DNA of 64,000 nt. Source: Promerops cafer. Its lineage: Eukaryota; Chordata; Aves; Passeriformes; Nectariniidae. Positions within the stretch are counted from its first letter, which is position 1, and each line of letters begins with the position of its first letter. Shown piece after piece: positions 25,480 through 34,494 of the stretch. The notes beneath the pieces are model-generated. The model was not told where the DNA came from. It searched no databases and saw nothing but the letters and a program-made list of their open reading frames with translations. A program made the translations under genes and the position numbers. The stretch is from assembly GCA_013398275.1 (NCBI GenBank), contig VZSE01014922.1:6834963-6898962 (forward strand), read 5' to 3'.

Positions 25480-28257
25480 CTGGAGACTGAAACAGCAGAT
25501 TGGCTCCACACCCCAGGACTTCCAGAGAATCTGAGCCCTACCACCTGCACCCAAGACCAGACAAGGTTGCCTGGCTAAGACTTTGATAGCAGACTGCAGG
25601 TCTGACAACCCTGCAATCTGAGTGGTGCCAGAACAAGATTTAACCAGAGTGTGACAAAGTAGCATACCTTGTAGCAAAGACATAGTTAAAGCATTTATTC
25701 ATCCTGATTTTGCAAGGTATTTATCTCTTGCCATAGCAGCCTCAAGCATTTTCATGTTGGCATTTCTTGTAAAAACCACTGCCATTTACTGCCATCATTT
25801 TTTTTTTTTTTTGTTATGAACACTGGATTTTTGCTCCCAATACAGACACAGTTTGATTATAGCTCCACTGGGGGAGTCTGAGAGCCCATGGGTTAAAAAC
25901 TGTAATTAAATACTCAAGATTGCAATAATCACATGTAATTTTATTAGGTGGCCCCCTCAATTCAATTTCTGCTCTGCAAGAGGGATTCTCACACACTCTA
26001 TGCATATGCAATTATGTATGAGAATTAGTTACAGTATCTTCTGCAGAGATTTAATTCTTCACCTTTCCCCCAAAAATGAAAATGCAACATTCAACAGAGC
26101 ATCTCTGCATAATGTGTTAGCCACTAGTGTGAATGTTCAGAAATATTGAAAAAACTCCGATTTCAGCCCAGCATGAACCGAAGTTCTGTGTGCCATAACC
26201 AGAGTCACTCTCCCACTCAGGGACACAAGTGATACCTCTGCATCCCTTTGTACAAATTGCCAATCCTGGGGAATGGACCTGGCGGGTTAAGTTCTTAATG
26301 CAATTTAATTTTTATTCTTGCCTTTGAAAGTCTCCTCTCTCTTAGAAAGCCTGTTAGCCAAAGAGGGTACAGAGGATATTATATGTTTGAAATGCAAGAT
26401 ATTATTAAAGTATCTTTTGATGTTATTTTTGGAGGCTGATGATCGATTCCTAAATATATTTGTTAGGAGCCCTAAAAAGTTTTGGTACTGAAAAGATTAG
26501 TAAAATTTCTCCTTAGTTATTTTAGTTCTCCTTATCCCACAATACCCTTCATTTGCTCCCACACTTCATACACATTTACTGTCCCATTTAAATAAAGGTG
26601 TTTTACCTGTGTAACCCATTAGTACTGAGGTTGTGGAAGTCCACACTAAAGCTTCTGTTTCTCTAAAGCTGATATGGATGAGTTTTATTGTATTTTTTTA
26701 GTCTAGAAAGAAAGGTTAAAAATAACATCCTCAAGAGTCCACTTACACATGAAAATTACTTTGTCTTTGTTTTCTTTGTTAAAAATTTTTGTTGAAAATC
26801 TGCCTTTCTGAAAAAAAAAAAAAAAAAATCACCTTTTTTTTTACAAAACTGAATTCCTCTCCTTACTTTCTCTGGCTTATTTGCCTGTTGAGACAGTTCA
26901 GTCTGCTTGTTGCCAATGGATTTCCAGTGTGAACTATCATGAGTCAAACTCTAATGAGATCTTATTTTGATAAGGCAGAAGTGTAATAGTGAATTTGATT
27001 TCATCAAAACAGGCCACCCGGGGAAGGTCTGAACTTACATATATTTCTTGTAAATTAAAAATTTTATTGTTTTTTTTTTTATTTATAACCCACCACTAAT
27101 ACAACTCAATGTGTATATCTGGTTAATCTTCAGAAATTTTGGTGTGGAAGAGGTAAATGAACAGGCCTCTTCAAAGCACTGAATTTCAAAAATTTTCTTG
27201 GGCCCTTTTCAAACCTGTTTAAAAGGGGTGGATGTTAGGCTGGAATTTTTCCAACACCAAGAGAAATCACACTGTAAGCTGGTCTGGAAATAGATCCGTC
27301 ACAAATGTTATATATTAGTTAGAAAGCACCTTTTTTTTTTATTTTTTATTAAGCACCCTACATTATTTGCACCCCTAGATGTATGCTGGCAACCTGGAGT
27401 TAAAAAAAACTTATCCTGAAAATCTTAATGCTATAGGCTTCAAAATGACTGGGTTAATTTAGAAACAATTATATAAATCTATAGAAACTTCTTTTCCCTT
27501 GGGAAAAACACAATCTGTTTGGAGTAGCCAAATTGTCTATCTCTATAAAGTGAGGTCTAATTATGTGTGTGGGTGAAGCTATAATAATATATTTTTAAAA
27601 ATATGTGATTGTTTTTGTTCATACAACTCTTATTACAATGAAATAGTCAGATAAAGAGTGAAAAATACTGTGACAGGAAATTTTCCAAAACATTTGGTTT
27701 TGGACACAAACTGTCCAAGGCTGTATCCTGCTGTATTGCTTGATATGTTTTTCATAACACCACGTATGTATTAACTCTCACAAACCAAAACCTGTTGAAT
27801 AAAACCTATATAACATTTTTATCCCTACTATTAAGTAAGGGTTAATATTTCAGAGCAGAATCTCTCTAAACTCTCCAACCTTTGGATGTCCTGTAGTGCT
27901 TAACAACAATAATCAGTAATCATGTCAACAAAAAATAATTGCTTTTAGGAGCATTTTCCACTGTGATCACACATTTCAGAGCACTTCTCTGAAAGATGTA
28001 CCTATGATCTTTGCTTTTCCAGATGAGATTAACATGAAATTATACCTCTTTCATGAAGATCTTACTGATTATCAATCCAGTGTGAGAATTTCCCTGGCAT
28101 GAGTAAGACTGGGCTTAATGCTGTGTGTATTTGCAGAGTGAGAGGCATAACTGTTTTATCCTGCCTTGAAATCCTAGCTGATGCTGATAGGACACCTAGT
28201 CTGTAATCAGTACCCATTGCTGGAAATTAAAATTCGGTAATTATGAAAAAATAAAAT

Positions 28258-28282
28258 ATTAAAATTAAATTAAATTAAATAT
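28258..28282. repeat. (AAATT)n short array
   Basis: Four to five AAATT units in a run, flanked by further A/T-rich sequence. Confidence 0.8.
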
Positions 28283-28796
28283 TACCTAGTTTAAAAATAA
28301 CATTATCTGCTCTAAACCTCATTTAAAAATCTAGCTCTCAGTTCTACAGCAAATGTATCATTTTCCCTGTTTACATTTGTAATCCAGACTCCCTACCAAG
28401 CAAAAGAACATGCAATGAGTTGCCATGTTTCATGGCAGCATAAAAGTGGGCTAAATCTATTTCATATGGTTCCCAGAATGCCTGATTTGCTTTTCTAGGC
28501 AGTTCTAATGTTTAACATTTCATTGTTAATTTATAATGAAAGGATATTTTTGCTCCTTTATCTCTTGATAGATTTAACACTGTGTCCTTCATAATTTAGT
28601 ACTCTATAACCCTGCTGGTGGATCACTTGTGGATTCTTCAGCTTAATCACAATATACTATCAAGAACACTATAATGAAGCCAACTGATGTACTGAAAAGA
28701 GTAAATCTTATGACAATCAGTACATATAAAGAAAACACCTTTTTGAAGGTAGCACATTCTTCTTGTAAGAGTTACCATATTCTTCTCCAAGATTAC

Positions 28797-28802
28797 TTTA
28801 TT
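28797..28802 (-). terminator. Possible polyadenylation signal AATAAA
   Basis: On the minus strand an AATAAA lies about 126 bases after the stop codon at 28928-28930 of the candidate terminal exon, a reasonable place for a short 3' UTR. The hexamer alone is common in AT-rich DNA, so its weight depends on the exon being real. Confidence 0.3.
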
Positions 28803-28927
28803 TTTAGCAGGTAACATGCCTGGTTAATTGTCCATATAAGACATACCAATTTCTTGGACAGAATGAATGAGTTTTCTTCATAATGCATTCATATAGTAAA
28901 TAAGATAGAAAATGAACTGGGACACAA

Positions 28928-29028
28928 TTATCTGGTCCCTTCTGCAGCTTTCTCAAGTTGTTCCTCTAACGTTTCTACACTGACAATGCCAGACTTGTCA
29001 GCCTGTGCTTTTAATGTTAGACCTTGAC
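28928..29028 (-). CDS. Candidate terminal exon of an unidentified gene
   Basis: On the minus strand the acceptor TCCTCTTTCTTGTTCTAG ends at 29029. Two bases complete a codon begun in the previous exon, then 32 codons run to TAA at 28928-28930. The peptide starts QGLTLKAQADKSGIVSVE and ends EEQLEKAAEGTR. The ADKSGIVSVETL part loosely resembles an EF-hand loop (D, S-G, then V-S-x-E), but the loop is imperfect and this is only a suggestion. The exon joins in phase to 29445-29521 across a 416-base intron. I do not recognise the protein; upstream exons would lie at higher coordinates. Confidence 0.42.
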
Positions 29029-29444
29029 CTAGAACAAGAAAGAGGACATTTCAGATTTCTACAGGATTTGTTCCTATTTTTCTAAAAGTGTGTGTTGCTC
29101 TGATCCACATTTTCTCTCAGTCAAACAAAACAGACATCACATGTTAGGAATAGCTGAGCCTGAATTTCATAATTTAGCAAAGATCTTAAGATATTTTCTA
29201 TTAGATTTGCTATTCTGGTCCTCTTACAAGATGATTTTCTAGTTCAACAAGGCAGGAAGATGACTTGTTGAATGTCTTGAAAAGATAATTTTATGTTCTT
29301 TGTATGGTTTTTTTGGTGCAGTGGCTGTGTTCACTCGCAAAAAGAGCACCAGGAGTTGGGTACTGAGTGTTCTCATACAACCAAGAGCAAGTAGCAACAC
29401 GTAAATGGATACTTGGAGGTGTCCTAAGTTCACCTTAGCCTCAC

Positions 29445-29521
29445 CTAGAATTTCCTCTGTGGTGGATGGCACCCCATAACCAGCACGAACACCGCTCCTG
29501 CTCTGCTCCTCTTGGCTTTGC
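29445..29521 (-). CDS. Candidate penultimate exon of the same unidentified gene
   Basis: The donor CTAG-GTGAGG lies at 29445/29444 on the minus strand. Upstream of it 25 codons are open, reading QSQEEQSRSGVRAG then YGVPSTTEEIL, plus one base (G). That base joins the GT opening the next exon to make a glycine codon, so both sites agree in phase without adjustment. The acceptor before 29521 (GGTATAG) has a weak pyrimidine tract and is the least certain boundary; a TAA lies in frame just beyond it. Composition is hydrophilic with no membrane segment. Confidence 0.38.
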
Positions 29522-29905
29522 CTATACCATAATTACCATCCAAATTACAATGCACCCTCTTCAGATGTTCTTTCTTTCTTGTGTGCAGCAGGTCAGATCA
29601 TAATAACATCATGACCAAAGGAACTGTTCTACAATTGCAATTGTTTAAAGCTGTCATATGCTTCCCTAATGAGTTATGAAATTATTTTAATCTTGTTTAT
29701 ACAGGCAAAACCCAAATTGTGTTTCTTAGTATAACTACACCCTGGCCAAATTAAAATTATTTGTAAATGTGGCAGATGGTAGATTTTAGCAAAGGAGGTC
29801 ATTGTCTCTCCAGTAAAACAATTGGGAAAAGCCATTTAAGAGTAAGTGAAAAACTTTGACAAGGCAAGTGGTTTTACTCCTTAAAAAAATATCTAGAAAA
29901 ATTTT

Positions 29906-30042
29906 GGACTGTAAGGATAGACTGGATAGAGCATGTTGTTAATAATGCCAAGGTTGTGGGTTCAATCCCCATATGAGCCAACACTTAAGAGTTGGACTAG
30001 ATCCTTGTGGGTCTCTTCCAACTCAGAATATTCCATGTTCTT
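29906..30042 (+). mobile_element. tRNA-Ile/CR1 composite SINE (TguSINE1-like)
   Basis: Bases 29906-29980 resemble a tRNA-Ile(AAT) gene: the stretch gttaataatgccaaggttg matches the anticodon arm and variable region, gggttcaatcccc is a B box, and the block ends gagcca. It is followed from about 29990 by gttggactagatccttgtgg and gtctcttccaactcagaata, a CR1 3' tail, ending ttccatgttct. A tRNA head fused to a CR1-type tail is the structure of the passerine TguSINE1 family, mobilised in trans by CR1. The A-box half is degenerate and the tail lacks repeated TCTATGAT units, so the copy is old. It is not a functional tRNA gene: the acceptor stem does not pair. Confidence 0.85.
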
Positions 30043-32100
30043 ATATATAAGTTAAGATACATCTTTTTCACCCAAATATTTTGAAAGCAATTGATTATCT
30101 CATTAGTAGATAGACTTATAAGTTCATTGAAAATATATCAAGTTTAAATGCATCTTATTCTAGACACATATGTTTTGCAATTATTCTGTTTTATAAATTC
30201 CTAATGATCTTTGATTGAACCAGTATTTAAATCAGCAAATAGGACAAGGAGCATCTGCACACTGGACCAGTTCCAATTTATTTCGTCTCTAATCAGAGCA
30301 GAACTTTAAATCTATAAAGCGTTTGTGGCTATAACTTTTCAGAATTTCTACTGGCAACCTCAGCTGTTTTGTTGAGATATTTTGGTTTAGGTGAAATAGT
30401 TTAATGTTCATAAAATGTCTTCCTTTTACTTAATGAACATTAAATGCTTTATTTTTTAAACTATTATGTTCACCACTATCTTTTTCCCACAGTGGCAAGA
30501 TGTCTTGAAGAACCTTGTACTTGGAAATCTTAATTTTTCATTCTTTAAAATCTGAGTAACCACTAATGAGCCACATGAAATCCACAGCCTGTTGTGGGAA
30601 ATAGGTTGTTCCTGGGAGCCCAAGCTGTAGGATTGAAGGGGGACCTAGATTAGACCTCATATAAATCAGTATGCTAATAAGGAAATGAAGGATAATGATT
30701 TATTGCACTAAAACAAAATAAAATATTTCACTTATTAAAAAACAAACATTCTGATTTAGATTAAACAATTTATTAAAAACATTTTAATCAGGGAAATCTT
30801 ACTAGAAATGTTTTGATTTTACTAGACAGGAGTTGAATTACTGAGGTTTCAGGAGGAAATTATCCTGCTTTATGGAAACTTGTAGATTGTTCCCACCAAG
30901 AATTCATCTTTCTTTGTAACACCAAACAATCTCAACTTTAAATCCTCTGGCTTCAGGGTTTAAACCACATTTCCTCTTCCTCAGATTTTAACTACACCTT
31001 TGGAATAGTTTGCACCCAGCTAAGCAAATGCTGTGCACACTGAGGACATGTTGTGTTTTGTGCTGAGAAGCATCTGGAGCAAGAGATAAACCTGTGTTGC
31101 AACACAAGGTTGTCCTGAGGGAACAGACTCCACTGCTGAACAAACCTTTTTTCATTCTTGTTAAGGCACTGCTTTCCAATCCTCACTTTCATCGCATTTG
31201 GTGCACCATGGATTTGAGTCTCTTTGTATTTGATATGGGGAGGAGACTTTTTACAAAGGAAAAATAGCATCAAGAACCATCAGGCATGATCATGTTAGTG
31301 TAATTCTTACACAGCAACAAGCTTAGTGATTCACTGTGTTTCATGCCAAACACTGAATCAATGTGAAGCAAGCAAGAAAAGTAATCCTGCCCTAGAACAT
31401 TCCTCCTGCCATCAGTGCTCCCCAAAAATTTTATATTGAAAACTCAGGTTCGTAGAGCCAGCGCAAGCCACAGGTGCTCATGCATGTTCCAGGCATGAGC
31501 TGTGTGGGGGTTTGAACAGTCATGATCCCTGCTCTGGGTACCCTTTGGACAACTCTTGCAAGTAAGTGCCTGTTTTGTGCCTGCACATCTTGTACTCATT
31601 GTTTACTGGGCAGTTATGGGACCAGAGCAGAAATGAAGACATTTCCAGCACTGCACACAGTTAACAGAATCAGAGTGAATGAAATATATACCTCTGTCCT
31701 ACTGGACCTGGCTGAGTCTTTTTGCACAAGGATTCTGACCAAAGGGCTTCTGCAGGCATAATCCCTTGACTCAACTCCAACATCAGCCTCAGAGGAAGTG
31801 CATAACCCTTGCTGACATGTTTTTGAAATAAACAGGATGGTCTCCTTCTCTGCTGTTTTGATCACGTACAGTGCTCTCTATGGCTGTTGTTCCCTCACCT
31901 GCCGTGTTCTTCCTTTGCTTAGGCTGGAGCTCCTGCCACCCCCTCAGTGGTAGCACCTTTCTCCCTCAGAGATCCACTATTTCCCTGTCCCGCCCAGCTC
32001 TGAGTCACAGCTCTCCAGGAAGCAAGCAGAAACCAGTCGTATGACCAAACAGGCACACAGGCATTTATCACCTGCAGAGATGCACATTTTTTAACTCTGG
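30043..32100. other. Unassigned sequence
   Basis: No repeat or gene recognised. A minus-strand donor-like gcgatgaaa-gtgagg near 31190 is preceded by about 20 open codons, but its phase does not fit the exon pair at 28928-29521. A slightly GC-richer part at 31880-32040 leads into the promoter candidate. Confidence 0.5.
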
Positions 32101-32334
32101 AGGTTACTCTCTTATCATCACATCCTGCACCTCCAGCACAAGGAAAGATGGTAGTTTCAGCATTGCATCAGCGTAATGCACTTCTAATTTATCTTTAGGG
32201 AAAATTATGTCTCTCCCCCTCATCACAGAGAATGGGGAAAAATAGTACCTGTTCCTCCTTTTGTTATTTGCATGAGTCTTTTAGGTTCAGTTAAGATAAA
32301 GCACAGGATTATAAAAGCAGGCTGGGGCTGAGCC
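32101..32334 (+). promoter_or_regulatory. TATA-type promoter candidate with GATA and octamer motifs
   Basis: TATAAAAG lies at 32310-32317. Upstream are AGATAA at 32294-32299, an octamer ATTTGCAT at 32266-32273, and further GATA sites in reverse at 32189-32194 and about 32111-32116. Start-site-like sequence follows 25-34 bases downstream (ccactg near 32335; ttcattt near 32344). A strong donor then occurs at 32397, as expected for a short non-coding first exon. Each motif is common alone; the ordered set is what makes the case. GATA sites with a TATA box are typical of tissue-restricted genes (inference). The gene it would drive is not identified. Confidence 0.4.
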
Positions 32335-32397
32335 ACTGTTTTCATTTCACTCAGCTTCTGAGACCCTGTAGGAACCTAAAAACGGCTTAAGAGTCCG
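32335..32397 (+). other. Possible non-coding first exon (5' leader)
   Basis: Runs from the expected start site to the donor gtccg-gtgagt at 32397/32398. It contains no ATG, so translation would start in a later exon. I could not assign the next exon: the following 2 kb are CR1 fragments, and nothing after them has an obvious start codon with a signal peptide. Confidence 0.33.
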
Positions 32398-32621
32398 GTG
32401 AGTTGACAGGACAGAGCAAGACAGGCTACATCAGCACACCTGATAGAATGTAGCAGCACATGAGATGTCATTGTGGTAGTGACATTGTGAAAACACAATG
32501 TTAACAGGGCCTGTGGTAGCAAAAGATTAGAAAAATCAGGAGGAAACCAGTCCTTGACATCTGGGAACAGGACATGCAGAGCTTCCTTTCAATCATGATA
32601 CACAACTGCAAAATCAATAGC

Positions 32622-33015
32622 TGAGGTTAGCAGGGACCTCTGGGGGTATTCTGGTCTAACCCCTCTTCTCAGGCAGGGCGACCTAGAGTTGTTTGTCCAG
32701 GACCATGTCCTGTTGGGTTTAAATATCTCCAAGGATAGAGACTGCAATGTGTCTGGGCAACCTGTACCAGCGTTTGAGTACCCTCACTGTGAAACCTGTT
32801 TTGCTTATTTCAAACATGATTTCCTATTTTTTTAGTTTGTGTCCATAGGTTTTTCTCCTGTCAATGGACACCGGTGAGAAGAGTCTTGCTCCCTTGTCTT
32901 CATTCCTTCCCATCAACAGTTTATCCACACAGAAAAGATTCCACTGGAGCCTTCTCCTCTCCAGGCTGAACAGTTACAGCTCTGTCAACTTCCCTTTGTA
33001 TGAGTGATGCCCCAG
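32622..33015 (-). mobile_element. CR1 LINE 3' fragment
   Basis: The plus strand reads gcagggacctctgggg at the left (CR1 3' UTR in reverse), then 'taacccctcttctcaggcag', 'accctcactgtgaaa', 'ctcctctccaggctgaac' and 'cagctctgtcaacttccc'. The terminal TCTATGAT repeats are missing. It meets the next CR1 head to head at about 33015. Confidence 0.88.
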
Positions 33016-33888
33016 GTTGTACAGAAGGCCAGCTTGGATGAGGAGGGCTCTTCTGGAACTCAAACAGGAAAAAAAAGTATATAGACATTGGAAGCAAGGA
33101 CAGGTGATGCAGGGAGACTGCATGAATGCCATTAGCCCCTGTAGGGAGAAAATCCATGTGGACAAAGGTCAGTTAGAGATCAAGACAGGCATAGCTGTGA
33201 AGGCCAACAAAAAGGCCACTTTTTAACATACATTAACAGCAAAAGGACAGTGGTAACATTGCTCCACAACTTGATGAGGTCAGTCACCTCAAAAATAGGG
33301 ATGTAAACAAATGGAGACATTTATTCCCTGCTCCATGTCTGCCTTTAGCACAGATGATGGGCCCCGATACACCTAGAACCTTGTCTTGGAAGATCATGGC
33401 TGGGGGAATGGTAAACCCACAGCTTGCTCTGAACTTGTTCATCCTAGTGCGTCCTGAGAAGGATGTCCAAGCTGGTAAAAGGTGTCAAGAGCAAGACTTA
33501 CAAGGAGCAGCTGAGGTCACTTGGCTTGTTCATCTTGGAGGAGAGAAGGCTGAGGTGTTCTCTTGTCACAGTCTAACCTTTCTCAAGGGGGCCAGTGGAG
33601 AGTGAGGTGCTGTACTCTCTCTGGTGACCCATGGTTAGGCAAAAGGAAATAGTATAAAGCTGCATCAGAGGAAGTTCATATGGGACATTGGGAAAAGGTT
33701 CTTAGGTGAGAGGATCACTGGAAGAGGCTCACCACAGAAGCGGTCAGGATACCAAACCTGCCAGAGTTCAAGGACCAATGTTTCCAGTAATCTAGTTAAG
33801 GTTAAAGTGGTCCTGCAAGAAGCAATGAGTTGGATTTGATGATTTTTATGAGTCCCTTCCAACTTGATATATTCTATGATTCTGATTC
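33016..33888 (+). mobile_element. CR1 LINE with internal deletion of the reverse transcriptase region
   Basis: The frame at 33017-33226 encodes the CR1 ORF2 linker after the endonuclease: RPAWMRRALLELKQEKKVY, then HWKQGQ and CREKIHVDKGQLE, the usual order RPAW-x-LL...W-x-x-GQ...CREKI. CR1 sequence continues to about 33440 (gggggaatggtaaaccc). It then jumps to the ORF2 end and 3' UTR (gagaaggatgtccaag onward), finishing with gggtcccttccaact-like sequence and tctatgattctgattct near 33888. Some 1.5-2 kb including the reverse transcriptase core is absent. The short form is non-autonomous and dead. Confidence 0.88.
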
Positions 33889-34441
33889 TAATATATATAA
33901 TTATATATATATGTTATATATATATATATAATTATATATATATATTAATTCATCTTTCTGATGTCCAATATATCCATATCTCTTTTTTTTGTGAGTGGCC
34001 AAGCTGTGCACATGGCACCCAGATATACCTCACGAGAGCAGAGCAGAGGGGCAGGATCANTATGGGACATTGGGAAAAGGTTCTTAGGTGAGAGGATCAC
34101 TGGAAGAGGCTCACCACAGAAGCGGTCAGGATACCAAACCTGCCAGAGTTCAAGGACCAATGTTTCCAGTAATCTAGTTAAGGTTAAAGTGGTCCTGCAA
34201 GAAGCAATGAGTTGGACTTGATGATTTTTATGAGTCCCTTCCAACTTGATATATTCTATGATTCTGATTCTAATATATATAATTATATATATATGTTTTA
34301 TATATATATATAATTATATATATATATTAATTCATCTTTCTGATGTCCAATATATCCATATCTCTTTTTTTTGTGAGTGGCCAAGCTGTGCACATGGCAC
34401 CCAGATATACCTCACGAGAGCAGAGCAGAGGGGCAGGATCA
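33679..34441. repeat. 381-bp direct repeat across a single N
   Basis: Bases 33679-34059 recur as 34061-34441 with one N at 34060. Two substitutions are visible (33835 T versus 34217 C; 33916 A versus 34298 T). The repeat covers the CR1 tail, the AT microsatellite and part of the next CR1 fragment. Same single-N signature as the joins at 1093 and 3623, so most likely an assembly artefact joining two alleles. Confidence 0.9.
33889..33951. repeat. (AT)n microsatellite at a CR1 3' end
   Basis: Long alternating A/T tract directly after the CR1 tail. It is repeated at 34271-34333 inside the second half of the artefactual duplication with one base change. Confidence 0.9.
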
Positions 34442-34494
34442 CCTCCATCAGCCTGCTGGCAATGCTCTGCCTAATGCTGCCCAGGGAAACAGGC
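34380..34494 (-). mobile_element. Short CR1 ORF2 fragment
   Basis: The plus-strand words gagcagagcagaggggcag, gatcacctcc and gctgcccagg are the reverse of a CR1 ORF2 segment. Neither end of the element is present. The left 60 bases also appear at about 33998-34059 because of the artefactual repeat. Confidence 0.7.

Larger units (their letters stand above)
23369..28796. other. Mostly unassigned sequence with one exon candidate
   Basis: Apart from the minus-strand exon candidate at 25398-25479 I see only simple tracts: poly-T at about 25799-25812, poly-A at about 26811-26828, T-rich runs near 27070 and 27332, and an AAATT array at 28258-28282. Confidence 0.5.

Noticed and set aside
29906..29980. 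Functional tRNA-Ile gene
   Set aside because: The B box and anticodon region match, but the acceptor and D-stem halves are degenerate and do not pair, and a CR1 tail follows directly. It is a SINE head.
31190..31255. Minus-strand exon upstream of the 28928-29521 pair
   Set aside because: It has a donor-like gaaa-gtgagg and an open frame, but the phase needed to join 29521 hits a TGA just before the donor.
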